The translations under genes were made by a program, and so were the position numbers. DNA of 64,000 nucleotides from Hyphomicrobiales bacterium (GTDB lineage Bacteria; Pseudomonadota; Alphaproteobacteria; Rhizobiales; Rhizobiaceae). Shown here one piece after another: positions 28,735 to 37,754 of this stretch (position 1 is the stretch's first letter; each line of letters begins with the position of its first letter). Location of the stretch: positions 72,190-136,189 of the forward strand of contig UCKM01000005.1 in assembly GCA_900473175.1 (NCBI GenBank), read 5' to 3'. Under the pieces are notes generated by a model, which was not told where the DNA came from, did not search any database, and saw only the letters and a program-made list of their open reading frames with translations.

Positions 28735-28804
28735 AATCCTCACATTTTTCTTGACTCCTATAATATGAGGATTTATCACATTTGCAAATACGAGACTTCC
28801 TCAT
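28735..28804. promoter_or_regulatory. Divergent promoter/operator region with three TGAGGA repeats
   Basis: AATCCTCA (28735-28742) and TGAGGATT (28766-28773) form a perfect inverted repeat; TCCTCAT at 28798-28804 is a third copy, also inverted relative to the middle one. A plus-strand promoter TTGACT (28751-28756), 17-bp gap, TATCAC (28774-28779) overlaps the middle copy, so a bound repressor would block transcription of the NmrA-like gene. Confidence 0.5.
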
Positions 28805-28822
28805 GTTTAACAGGAGCTGAAA

Positions 28823-29668
28823 ATGACCACGTTCCATGCTTCAATTTTGCCGGTGCTGATCATCGGCGGCACAGGCAAGACCGGTCGGCGCCTCGCCGAA
28901 CGACTGACCGCAACGGGCATTCCTGTCCGCATCGGCTCGCGCAATGCGGCGCCAGCCTTCGATTGGGAAAATCCTCAGAGCTGGGCCATCGCACTCGAAG
29001 GCGTTTCTGCCGCCTATATCACCTATTACCCTGATCTTGCTGTTCCGGGTGCCGCCGAAGCAGTGGGCGCCCTTGCCCGCCTTGCAGTGCGCAAGGGCGT
29101 CAAGCGGCTCGTCCTTCTTTCAGGCCGCGGCGAACCAGAAGCACAGCGCGCCGAAGAGGCGCTGCAGGCTTCCGGCGCCGACTGGACCATTATCCGTGCC
29201 AGCTGGTTCGCGCAGAATTTCAGCGAGAGCTTCTTCCTCGCGCCGATCCTTGCCGGTGAACTGGCGCTGCCGGTCGATGGCGTGCGCGAGCCCTTCATTC
29301 ATGCCGACGACATTGCCGATGTCGCCGCCGCCGCGCTGACAGACAACCGCCATGTCGGTCAGCTTTATGAGGTGACGGGCCCGCGCCTCCTCACCTTCGC
29401 CGAGGCAACAAGCGAGATTGCAAAAGCCACTGGCCGCGACATCCGCTTCCAGACAATCCCGCACGAGGCCTTCATGCAGGGCCTTGTGGCGGATGGCGTT
29501 CCCGCTGACATTGCCGGCCTCATCGACGAACTGTTCACGCAGGTCCTTGACGGGCGCAACGAATACCTCTCGGACGGCGTCCAACGGGCGCTTGGCCGCG
29601 CACCGCGTGATTTTGCCGACTTCGTCGGTGAAACGGCCGCGACAGGCGTATGGGAGCCAGTACGATGA
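28823..29668 (+). CDS. NmrA-like NAD(P)H-binding protein
   Basis: The 281-residue Rossmann-fold protein has the atypical SDR nucleotide loop VLIIGGTGKTGRRLAERL, LVLLSGRGEPEAQRAEEAL, and the TIIRASWFAQNFSESFFLAP and PFIHADDIADVAAAAL segments typical of NmrA/NAD(P)-binding domains. The active-site YxxxK is absent, as in regulatory or quinone-reductase-like members. The stop overlaps the DUF1772 gene start by 4 bp. Control by the divergent TetR is likely. Confidence 0.85.
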   Translation: MTTFHASILPVLIIGGTGKTGRRLAERLTATGIPVRIGSRNAAPAFDWENPQSWAIALEGVSAAYITYYPDLAVPGAAEAVGALARLAVRKGVKRLVLLSGRGEPEAQRAEEALQASGADWTIIRASWFAQNFSESFFLAPILAGELALPVDGVREPFIHADDIADVAAAALTDNRHVGQLYEVTGPRLLTFAEATSEIAKATGRDIRFQTIPHEAFMQGLVADGVPADIAGLIDELFTQVLDGRNEYLSDGVQRALGRAPRDFADFVGETAATGVWEPVR

Positions 29669-30153
29669 TCGCGCTCATACCGCTCTTCACCCTCCTTGCC
29701 GCGCTCGGCAGCGGCCTGATGGCGGGCCTCTTCTTTACTTTCTCGAGCTTCGTCATGAATGCGCTTGCCCGCCTGCCTGCCGAACAAGGCATCGCCGCCA
29801 TGAATTCGATCAATGTGACGATCCTCAATGCCAGCTTCGGCCTTGCCTTCTTCGGCACCGCCTTGCTCTCCCTTGGCCTTGGCATTGCCGGCTTCATGCA
29901 ATGGGACGAGCCAGGTTCGCTATGGCTCGTCACCGGCAGCCTGCTCTTTCTTGTCGGCACGATCGCGGTCACCATGGTTTTTAACGTCCCGCTCAACGAT
30001 GCGCTCGCAGCCGCAAGCCCCGCGAGCCCTGAAGGTGCCGGTGTCTGGACCCGCTATTTGGCCGAATGGGTGCCGTGGAACCATGTCCGCACGCTGACGA
30101 GCATCGGTGCGCTCGTCGCTTTCATTCTCGCCTATGCGCGGGAAATGGCTTGA
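29665..30153 (+). CDS. DUF1772 (anthrone oxygenase-like) membrane protein
   Basis: The protein is about 162 aa with four hydrophobic segments (ALIPLFTLLAALGSGLMAGL; LNASFGLAFFGTALLSLGLG; LWLVTGSLLFLVGTIAVTMV; TLTSIGALVAFILAYAREM) and the family motif NVPLNDALA. DUF1772 contains fungal anthrone oxygenases, but most bacterial members have no known substrate. The start at 29665 gives the ATGA overlap with the NmrA-like gene; together they may modify or detoxify an aromatic or quinone compound (inference). Confidence 0.82.
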   Translation: MIALIPLFTLLAALGSGLMAGLFFTFSSFVMNALARLPAEQGIAAMNSINVTILNASFGLAFFGTALLSLGLGIAGFMQWDEPGSLWLVTGSLLFLVGTIAVTMVFNVPLNDALAAASPASPEGAGVWTRYLAEWVPWNHVRTLTSIGALVAFILAYAREMA

Positions 30154-30374
30154 GCACTGCGCCTTCGACCCCAAGAGGCGCGGCATGACCGCTTCGCCCC
30201 TTGGCGATCGCGCTACACACTCCCTTCGCTCAGAAGCACCAATCCCCGGTGGCCTTTTCGCCGAAAGAAAGTAGATTGAATCAAAGCAACCATCGTTGTG
30301 CGGATATTGCTTCCTATGCCGGGTGAGAGACGTCAGCCGGCGCATCGCGCATATACCACCCGCCGAAGATACGG

Positions 30375-31154
30375 ATGCTATTCGAGCTTTTCGTCGCTGC
30401 AATCTTCGTGGGCGGAACGATTGCCCTGACGCTCCTGGCGTATTTCCTGATGCGGCTCATTACCGGGGGTGATCCGGAAGGCCACGAAAGGGACCTGGCG
30501 AGTTCCGTGATCTTCCGCGTCTCGGCCCTGCATGGGCTGATCCTGGCACTGATCTTCGCGCAGGAAATGATCGATTACTAGCAGCTTAGGTACGAAACTG
30601 CCACCGAGGCCAATGCCATCGCCGATATCTATTTCGATGCTGGCCGGTACGGCGACGGCCATGAAGTGCCGATTCAAAAGGCCTTGAACAGCTATATTGG
30701 CGTCGTCATCGACAAGGAGTGGCAGACGCTCGGTGTGACCAACCGGCTGTCGGCCGAGGCCTGGGCGCAATGGGACGCCGCCTATCGTGCGATCCTCGAT
30801 CTCGTCCCCACCAACTAGCGTCAGGAAAGCCTGCGCAGCCACATGCTCGACCGGATCTACGCGATCTCCGACAGCCACACCAAGCGCAAGAGCAATGTTG
30901 CCGATTCCATGAGCAGCATCTTCTCGTTCGCCGCATTGTCCGGTGTGATCTTCATTGCGCTCGCTTATTATTCCTATCCTCCACAGAAGCGGAACATCGT
31001 CCTGATTTCGATGTTCGGCGCCTATACCGGCATTATCCTGTTCCTGATCTACTCGTTCTCCAACCCCTACGCTCCGCCGGCGGCGCTCAGCCCCGGGCCG
31101 CTCCTGCGCCTGCAGGAGCAGATCAGGGATTCGGCGCCGCCCACGCCGGCTTGA
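30375..31154 (+). pseudogene. DUF4239-like membrane protein gene with two in-frame TAG codons
   Basis: One frame codes for a DUF4239-type protein: N-terminal membrane segment (FVAAIFVGGTIALTLLAYFL), a central soluble region (YETATEANAIADIYFDAGRY), and two C-terminal membrane segments (SIFSFAALSGVIFIALAYYS; VLISMFGAYTGIILFLIYSF), ending in TGA at 31152-31154. The frame is interrupted by TAG at 30579-30581 and again by TAG at 30816-30818, with no frameshift. The first sits where relatives usually have Gln (DY-stop-QLR), consistent with a CAG to TAG change. It is most simply a recent pseudogene; amber readthrough is a remote alternative. Confidence 0.75.
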
Positions 31155-31193
31155 GCCGTGGGCAAACTTCCCTCGTGGAGAGGCAAACCCTTC

Positions 31194-32438
31194 TCAAAAA
31201 TCCTCCGGCGAGGGAATACGACCAAAGGCAATCTTGGAACCGATATAATTGCCGGGGCCATTGGCGGGACCGAGATTGAGCGCTTTCGAGCCGTGGCGGC
31301 CGCGTATCTTGTCGAGGACATCCGACACACGTTCCCATTGGCCGCGCTGCTTCAGGTTTTCCCTCGTATCGAACAGATCGCGACTTGCCTCCACTTCGCT
31401 GGAAAGCTCGTGCAACGCCACCGTCACCGTAGTGACGTTCCGCATCTCACCTGTATTGATAAATTTCTCGTGCAACCCATTGAGACAATTCAAAAACGTA
31501 TGATCGTCGCGCGCGGCACGAAAACGCCCTTCCAGCGTCACGCGGCTTTCGCGCCGAGTTCCCACGGTATAGCTCAGCGCGCCGGCCCGATAATGCGATC
31601 GGCGCAGGCGGCGGGCCGCGCTCAACGTCAACAGCCTTGCGCATTGCAGCACTTTTTCCGGCGCGCGCCAGTCGGGCCGCAGATTTCGGCCATGACCGAA
31701 CATGCGCTTGACAGTCTCGGGCTTTTCCACCGCGTGGCCATGCAGCGCCGAGACAAAACGCTCGCCCTCGACGCTGTTCCAGATGGCGCGCGCATGTTTC
31801 GGTGCAAGCGCCCACAGCCCGGCTATGTCCGTAACGCCCGCTTCGCTGAGGCGCGCCGCCATGCCCTTCGAAATGCCCGGCAGATCGCGCAACTCAAGAC
31901 CAAGCAGCCTTCCCGGCAGATCGGCATGGTCCAGCAGCACGAAACCGTCGGGCTTGTCCATTTCCGCCGCGATCTTGGCCAAAAGCTCGTTGAGCGAAAT
32001 GCCAATCGAGCAGGTGAGCACCGGGCCGATGTCATCGCGCAGGGACCGCTTGATCCGCATCGCGAGGTCCGATGCCTGACGGGCTTCCGATTCAAGCAGG
32101 GTACAGGCCACCTCGTCGATCGAGCGGACCGCGGTGATGGGCACGCAGCGTTCGATCGTCTCAAGAATGCGCTTATGCAACTTTACGTAGACGTCAGGTC
32201 GTGCCTCGATGAAGACGATCTCCGGGCATTTTTCCTTCGCCTCACGCACCGACGTGCCGGTCTTGATGCCGAGCGGTTTGGCCTCCCGGCTCGCGGCAAT
32301 GACACTCGTATGGGGTGAGTCGAGCGGCACCACCGCAACCGGGCGTCCTTGCAGCGACGGATTGAGCTGCTGCTCCGCGCTCGCAAAGAAGCTGTCGAAA
32401 TCGAGATAGAGCTTCTCGGGATGGGTGGGTTTACGCAT
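31194..32438 (-). CDS. Y-family DNA polymerase (DinB/Pol IV-like), SOS-regulated
   Basis: This 414-residue translesion polymerase has the first catalytic Asp in YLDFDSFFASAEQQ, the second pair in AVRSIDEVACTL (SIDE-type motif), and the thumb helix-hairpin-helix region (LRDLPGISKGMAARLSEAGV). The little-finger domain follows at about 250-360. It copies past damaged bases at the cost of mutations. The C-terminus is not the standard beta-clamp pentapeptide, so clamp binding is unclear. A perfect alphaproteobacterial LexA box sits 21 bp upstream of the ATG. Confidence 0.88.
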   Translation of the reverse strand: MRKPTHPEKLYLDFDSFFASAEQQLNPSLQGRPVAVVPLDSPHTSVIAASREAKPLGIKTGTSVREAKEKCPEIVFIEARPDVYVKLHKRILETIERCVPITAVRSIDEVACTLLESEARQASDLAMRIKRSLRDDIGPVLTCSIGISLNELLAKIAAEMDKPDGFVLLDHADLPGRLLGLELRDLPGISKGMAARLSEAGVTDIAGLWALAPKHARAIWNSVEGERFVSALHGHAVEKPETVKRMFGHGRNLRPDWRAPEKVLQCARLLTLSAARRLRRSHYRAGALSYTVGTRRESRVTLEGRFRAARDDHTFLNCLNGLHEKFINTGEMRNVTTVTVALHELSSEVEASRDLFDTRENLKQRGQWERVSDVLDKIRGRHGSKALNLGPANGPGNYIGSKIAFGRIPSPEDF

Positions 32439-32458
32439 GATCCATTTGTCTCACATGA

Positions 32459-32473
32459 GAACAAAACTAGAAC
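32459..32473. promoter_or_regulatory. LexA (SOS) box GAAC-N7-GAAC
   Basis: GAAC (32459-32462) and GAAC (32470-32473) are separated by exactly seven bases; on the gene strand this is GTTC-N7-GTTC, the established alphaproteobacterial LexA operator. It lies 21 bp upstream of the Y-family polymerase start. Confidence 0.85.
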
Positions 32474-32552
32474 ATAAACACCGCCAAAATGGAACAGAAA
32501 ACTGCTGGAGTTGCGCAAAAATTGTCGGAATCTCAGCAAAAACCGAGCGGTT

Positions 32553-34343
32553 TCAGAGGGCTTTGGCAGCATCCAGAATGCGAAATTGCGCGGAGGTCGA
32601 GCCATTCCAGTGGTTGAGCGAAAGGTTTCCGGCAACGTGAATGGTCTGGCCCAGATGCTTGAACAGGAAATCACCGAGCGGGCTTGCGGTCGCCCGGAAC
32701 GCCATGGCGCTGATGCGGGTGCCGTCTGCCGCCGCAAGGGTCGCGCGGATATGACTGCTGCCGACCTCCCGCGCGTCGACCAGCCGGTGGTGGGGCAGGA
32801 CCAGCACCGGTTGCGGGTGGCCCGAACCGTAGGGCCCTGCCCGCTCCATCAATTCAAACAGCGCCACGGTCGCGCCCGCAGCACTCAAGGCGCCGTCGAC
32901 GGCAAGGGATTCGTTGCCGCGCAGTTCGCCCACCATCTCACCGGCGTTCGCCTCGAAAAACGCCCGCAATGCGCCGAGTTTCGCCCGTTCAACGGTGATT
33001 CCAGCGGCCATCGCGTGGCCGCCACCCTTGACGAGCAGCCCCTGTTCGACGGCATTGCGGACAAGTTTGCCAAGGTCGAAGCCATTGATGGAGCGGCCGG
33101 AACCGCTGCCCGTGCCGTTGGCATTGAAGGCAATGGCGAAGGCCGGCCGGCGTGACTTCTCCTTCAGCCGCGCCGCGATCAGCCCGACAATCCCGGGATG
33201 CCAGTCGTCGCTGGCGGTCACGACAAAGGCTGGTCCGGACGCCGCCGAAAGTTCGACCATGGCTTCGGCTTCCGCCTGTTCGAGCATGACCGTTTCCATC
33301 GCCTGACGCTCCTGGTTCAGGCGGTCGAGTTCCGCGGCAATGCGCGCGGCTTCATTCGGATCATCCAGCGTCAGGAGTCGCGCACCAAGTCCGGCATCGC
33401 CGATCCGCCCGCCGGCATTGATCCGCGGACCTATCAGATAGGCGAAATGAAAGGCGTTGAGCGGTTCGCCGATACGTGCAACCCGCGCCAGGGCGGCGAG
33501 CCCGACATTTTGCTGGGCGCGGGCAACAAGCGTACCCTTGACCACGAAAGCGCGGTTGAGCCCTTTGAGCGGAACCACATCGCACACGGTCGCCAGCGCC
33601 ACGAGGTCGAGCAATGACAAAAGATCAGGCGCCAACGCCGCAGTCGCCATGCGTTGGTCGCGCAATGTGCGCAGCGTTTGCACCAGCGTCAGAAACACCA
33701 CACCAGCGGCGCAAAGGTGCCCCTGCCCCGACAGATCGTCCTCGCGGTTCGGATTGACCACCGCATGCGCCGCGGAAGGCAGTTCGCCGCCGACCTGATG
33801 GTGGTCGAGTACGACGACATCGGCGCTGGCAGCTTTTGCCGCGTCGATGGCGGCTGTACTGTTGGTGCCGCAATCGACAGTGACGATCAGCGATGCCTGT
33901 TGCGCCAATTCCTGCATCGCGGCTGGATTTGGCCCATAACCTTCGAAAATCCGGTCGGGAATGTAGATACGGTTGGCGATGCCGTAATGGCTGAGGAATC
34001 GTGAGAGGATTGCCGAAGAACAGGCGCCATCAACGTCGTAATCGCCGAAAATAGCCACTCTCTCGCGCTTCGCAACCGCCCTGGCGATGCGTTCGGCCGC
34101 CTTTTCCATGTCGGTGAGCGACGCCGGATCCGGCATCAGGCTCTTGATTGTTGGCTCCATGAAAGCGGCCGCATCGTCGAGGCCAACGCCCCTGCCAGCG
34201 AGAACCCGCGTCACCAGATCCGGAATGCCGTGATTCTGCGCTATGGCGAGTGCGACATTGGTCTCACGCGGTCCAAGCCGGTCGATCCATTTGAGACCGG
34301 TCGCCGATTGTTCTACGCCGAGGAAGAGCCTTGTCGATGCCAT
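32553..34343 (-). CDS. recJ: Single-stranded-DNA-specific 5'-3' exonuclease RecJ
   Basis: The 596-residue DHH-family nuclease has motif I IFGDYDVDGACSSAIL, the LIVTVDCGTNS motif, the DHH motif VVVLDHHQVGGELPS, and the DHHA1 region with GGGHAMAAGITVE. It degrades ssDNA from 5' ends in recombination and mismatch repair, using Mn or Mg. ATG 34343 is preferred; a TTG at 34355 would add four residues. Confidence 0.95.
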   Translation of the reverse strand: MASTRLFLGVEQSATGLKWIDRLGPRETNVALAIAQNHGIPDLVTRVLAGRGVGLDDAAAFMEPTIKSLMPDPASLTDMEKAAERIARAVAKRERVAIFGDYDVDGACSSAILSRFLSHYGIANRIYIPDRIFEGYGPNPAAMQELAQQASLIVTVDCGTNSTAAIDAAKAASADVVVLDHHQVGGELPSAAHAVVNPNREDDLSGQGHLCAAGVVFLTLVQTLRTLRDQRMATAALAPDLLSLLDLVALATVCDVVPLKGLNRAFVVKGTLVARAQQNVGLAALARVARIGEPLNAFHFAYLIGPRINAGGRIGDAGLGARLLTLDDPNEAARIAAELDRLNQERQAMETVMLEQAEAEAMVELSAASGPAFVVTASDDWHPGIVGLIAARLKEKSRRPAFAIAFNANGTGSGSGRSINGFDLGKLVRNAVEQGLLVKGGGHAMAAGITVERAKLGALRAFFEANAGEMVGELRGNESLAVDGALSAAGATVALFELMERAGPYGSGHPQPVLVLPHHRLVDAREVGSSHIRATLAAADGTRISAMAFRATASPLGDFLFKHLGQTIHVAGNLSLNHWNGSTSAQFRILDAAKAL

Positions 34344-34421
34344 TGCATCGTTCAATCATCCGGCACCAATGAATGCAATGCTTCGAAAGTTCTATCCAAC
34401 GGCAATCGCTGCAGATCGGGT

Positions 34422-35033
34422 TCAGTTGCTGGGTGCAAGCGCCAGCGCACTCACCGCCGACGCCATCGACGAGGCGAAATCGGCAAGGTCCCGGTCCACC
34501 ACTTCCTTGGAGCTAAGCCTGTAGTTCATGACTGGCTGGATCAACATGTAGCGACCAAGCACGCCAGTGGCGCAGACGAGAAAATCGTCCTTCTTCTGGG
34601 GGTCATTGGAACTGACGCAGGCCATGGCTCGGTTGCCGTAGCTGACATTGGTACGAACCGCTATCTGGTTGGGTTGGGTGCTGTGGTATTGGAAGGCCTG
34701 GTCAAGAAGGCTGCGCACCACGGGATCATCGGGGCCGTCCCGTACCGGGTACATGCCCGCAACATTGCTTGCCCGAACGCCGTTGATCGACACGATAGCC
34801 CGCGCATCGACCCCGCTGTATTCCACCGTCGCGCTGAAATTCTGCGGGTCGCTGTTACGGCTGATTACGGTGAATGGTCCGGAGGTCTCAGGCAATGCGA
34901 TCAGAATGTCACTGGAGCGATAACCCTGGATGAGATCGAGGTCGGTCGCCTCCTGCGCCCGAAGCGGTGACAATGGGATCAGTACCAGGACTAATGACAC
35001 TATACTACATACTATTCCGTACCCGTTATTCAT
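34422..35033 (-). CDS. Exported protein of unknown function
   Basis: The 203-residue protein has a clear signal peptide (IVCSIVSLVLVLIPLSPLRA, cut before QEA) and a mature region with no motif I recognise. Features are a beta-rich N-terminal half (ISRNSDPQNFSATVEYSG) and two Cys (MACVSSND, FLVCATG) that could pair in the periplasm. It lies between glpX and recJ on the same strand and is probably its own unit. Confidence 0.65.
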   Translation of the reverse strand: MNNGYGIVCSIVSLVLVLIPLSPLRAQEATDLDLIQGYRSSDILIALPETSGPFTVISRNSDPQNFSATVEYSGVDARAIVSINGVRASNVAGMYPVRDGPDDPVVRSLLDQAFQYHSTQPNQIAVRTNVSYGNRAMACVSSNDPQKKDDFLVCATGVLGRYMLIQPVMNYRLSSKEVVDRDLADFASSMASAVSALALAPSN

Positions 35034-35139
35034 GGCGGTCCCATCGGAATGAATTACTCAAAAATAAAATAACAAAAATCACGTGATCCCAACAGGGTTT
35101 AGACTAGAATTATCAAAACGGGCTTAAAAACAACGAGCT

Positions 35140-35175
35140 CAAAACAAAGCCGCCGGCTCCGTGGGGAACCGGCGG
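35140..35175 (-). terminator. Rho-independent terminator of glpX
   Basis: Read on the minus strand, arms CCGCCGG (35175-35169) and CCGGCGG (35156-35150) close a short loop, followed by CTTTGTTTT. It lies just downstream of the glpX stop. Confidence 0.7.
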
Positions 35176-35197
35176 ATGAACGTGACGTCTGCGTTCC

Positions 35198-36187
35198 TTA
35201 CTGGAACTTTGTCATATCCTGGTGCTTTGCCTTGATCTCGCGCACCGTCTGCGAGTGCGAACGCATGACGACCGTGTGAGTCTGGATATAGTCACGGGCG
35301 AACTTGACGCCGGAAAGCAAATTGCCATCCGTAACGCCCGTCGCGGCAAAGAGCACATCGCCCTTGGCCATCTCCTCCATCGTATAGACCTTCTTCGGAT
35401 CGGTGATGCCCATCTTTGCAGCGCGGGCGATCTTGTCGTCGCTATTGAGCTGCAGACGGCCCTGCATTTGCCCGCCGATGCAACGCAGGGCAGCGGCAGC
35501 CAGCACACCCTCGGGTGCGCCACCAATGCCGAGATAAATGTCGATGCCGGTTTCGTCCGGGTCGGTCGTGTGGATGACACCCGCCACATCGCCGTCGCCG
35601 ATCAGGCGGATGGCAGCCCCTGTGGCCCGCACTTCTTCGATGAGCCGGGCATGGCGCGGCCGATCCATGATGCAAGCGGTAATTTCATTGATCGGTACGC
35701 CCTTGGCCTTTGCCACCGCCATTATGTTCTCGATGGCAGGCGCATCAAGGTTGATGATACCAGCCGGATAGCCAGGTCCAACGGCAATCTTTTCCATGTA
35801 GACGTCAGGCGCGTAGAGAAGATTGCCCTTTTCGGCGATTGCAATCACGGCAAGCGAATTGGGCAGGTTCTTGGCGCAGATCGTCGTTCCTTCCAACGGG
35901 TCAAGCGCAATGTCGACGGCCGGACCGTTGCGCGTCCCAACCTCCTCGCCGATATAGAGCATCGGCGCTTCATCGCGCTCGCCCTCGCCGATGACAACGG
36001 TTCCGGCGATCGGCAGGCGGTTGAGCTCCTGGCGCATCGCATCGACAGCAGCCTGATCGGCGGCCATCTCGTCGCCGCGTCCGCGCAGGCGCGCAGCAGC
36101 AACAGCGGCGCGCTCGGTTACGCGCACGAGCTCGAGGGTCAGAATACGATCCAGACCTGCTTCAGTTTGTTCGGACGTTTTCGGCAT
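35198..36187 (-). CDS. glpX: Class II fructose-1,6-bisphosphatase
   Basis: The 329-residue GlpX has GRGDEMAADQAAVDAMR, IGEGERDEAPMLYIGE and DIALDPLEGTTICA (metal and phosphate site), plus GIGGAPEGVLAAAAL. It hydrolyses fructose-1,6-bisphosphate to fructose-6-phosphate in gluconeogenesis. In many rhizobia it lies next to hom, as here. Confidence 0.96.
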   Translation of the reverse strand: MPKTSEQTEAGLDRILTLELVRVTERAAVAAARLRGRGDEMAADQAAVDAMRQELNRLPIAGTVVIGEGERDEAPMLYIGEEVGTRNGPAVDIALDPLEGTTICAKNLPNSLAVIAIAEKGNLLYAPDVYMEKIAVGPGYPAGIINLDAPAIENIMAVAKAKGVPINEITACIMDRPRHARLIEEVRATGAAIRLIGDGDVAGVIHTTDPDETGIDIYLGIGGAPEGVLAAAALRCIGGQMQGRLQLNSDDKIARAAKMGITDPKKVYTMEEMAKGDVLFAATGVTDGNLLSGVKFARDYIQTHTVVMRSHSQTVREIKAKHQDMTKFQ

Positions 36188-36365
36188 AATGTTTCCTGCG
36201 TTGGTGAGGCGATGCCGTGGGTTGGATCGCTACAGCGCTCCTTAGCATCGGTATGCAAACCTTTTGTCAAAGTCGCACCCATGCGGCAAGAGCCCGCAAA
36301 AAAGCTAATCGATTAAACGGCGTAGCTGGAGTTTTGCACGAGAAAAATCGCAGAAACTGCGTCGA

Positions 36366-37682
36366 TCAGCCGGCCCGTTCGATGCGGATCATTTGTGGTT
36401 TGTCGGTCGCATGACCGTCCTTGACGATGCCGTCGAGCGCCTTCTTCACCGCCGCTTCTGTCGTCTCATGGGTGACCAGAATGACCGTCTTCGTCGATTG
36501 CGGCTGATTATCGGCAGTTTGCCGCTGCACGATCGATTCCAGCGAAATATCGTTGTCTGCCATGCGCTTGGCGATAGCCGCGAACACGCCGGCGCGGTCA
36601 TGCACGGTGAGGCGGATGAAGTAGCCGCCTTCATGGGAGCGCATCCTGGCCCGTTTGTAGGGCGCCAGCGCCTTGGCCGGCGTGCCGAAAACCGGGCCAT
36701 GCTGGAAACCCGGGCGGCTCTTGGCGATGTCGGCGAGGTCGCCGATAACAGCCGAAGCCGTGGCCGCACCGCCGGCACCGGGACCGGACAAAAGCAGTTC
36801 GCCGAGAAGATCGGTTTCGATCGCCACGGCGTTGGTGACGCCATGCACCTGGGCAATAACCGATTCCACCGGCACCATCGTTGGATGCACGCGCTGTTCG
36901 ATGCCGCTGTCGGTCTTCAGCGCGACGCCAAGCAGCTTGATGCGATAGCCAAGTTCGTCAGCGGCCTTAATATCAGCCAGCGAAATATTGCTGATGCCTT
37001 CCAGGTAGATATCGTCAGCCGATATCTGCGTACCGAAGGCAAGACTGGTCAGAATCGCCAGCTTGTGGGCCGTGTCATTGCCTTCAATGTCGAAGGTCGG
37101 ATCAGCCTCGGCATAGCCAAGACGCTGGGCGTCGGCGAGGCAATCCTCAAAGGAGATGCCCTCATCCCACATCCGTGTCAGGATATAATTGCAGGTACCA
37201 TTCATGATCCCGTAGACGCGCGAGACCGTGTTGCCGGTCAACGATTCGCGCAAGGCCTTGATCACCGGGATGCCGCCGGCAACTGCCGCTTCGAAGTTCA
37301 AAAGTACGCCCTTGTCTTCGGCGATTTTGGCAAGCGAAACGCCGTGCTTGGCGAGGAGCGCCTTGTTGGCGGTGATGACGTGCCTGCCTGATCTGAGCGC
37401 AGCTTCGACGGCAGCCCGCGCCGGACCCTCGTCGCCGCCGATCAATTCGATAAAAACGTCGATGTTGTTGGATTTGGCCAGTTCGACCGGATCATCAAAC
37501 CAGGCAGCCGACGAGAAATCGACGCCGCGGTCACGCTTGCGATGACGCGCCGAAACGGCGGTCACGATGATTTCCTTGCCGCATTGGCGGGTGAGCATTT
37601 CGCCCCTGTCACGCAATATTTTCAGAACCGAGGCACCAACAGTGCCCAGTCCGGCGATTCCCACGCGCAGCGCTTCACTCAT
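36366..37682 (-). CDS. hom: Homoserine dehydrogenase with ACT domain
   Basis: The 438-residue enzyme starts MSEALRVGIAGLGTVGASVL with the NAD(P)-binding GxGxxG loop. The catalytic region includes the NGTCNYIL and GYAEADPTFDIEGNDTAHKL motifs, and a C-terminal ACT domain (about 355-430; RLTVHDRAGVFAAIAKRMAD) suggests feedback by threonine. It makes homoserine for threonine and methionine. ATG 37682 was chosen over a longer frame because GGGAA lies upstream and the family begins here. Confidence 0.95.
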   Translation of the reverse strand: MSEALRVGIAGLGTVGASVLKILRDRGEMLTRQCGKEIIVTAVSARHRKRDRGVDFSSAAWFDDPVELAKSNNIDVFIELIGGDEGPARAAVEAALRSGRHVITANKALLAKHGVSLAKIAEDKGVLLNFEAAVAGGIPVIKALRESLTGNTVSRVYGIMNGTCNYILTRMWDEGISFEDCLADAQRLGYAEADPTFDIEGNDTAHKLAILTSLAFGTQISADDIYLEGISNISLADIKAADELGYRIKLLGVALKTDSGIEQRVHPTMVPVESVIAQVHGVTNAVAIETDLLGELLLSGPGAGGAATASAVIGDLADIAKSRPGFQHGPVFGTPAKALAPYKRARMRSHEGGYFIRLTVHDRAGVFAAIAKRMADNDISLESIVQRQTADNQPQSTKTVILVTHETTEAAVKKALDGIVKDGHATDKPQMIRIERAG

Positions 37683-37754
37683 CGATAAATTCCCTGAAAT
37701 TTGACTGGAGCGGCGCCGGGCGGCGCCGCACATTCTGCCTGAGTCCGCGTCAGA

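Noticed and set aside
35101-35160. Small RNA between glpX and the exported protein gene
   Set aside because: The hairpin and T-run are explained as the glpX terminator.
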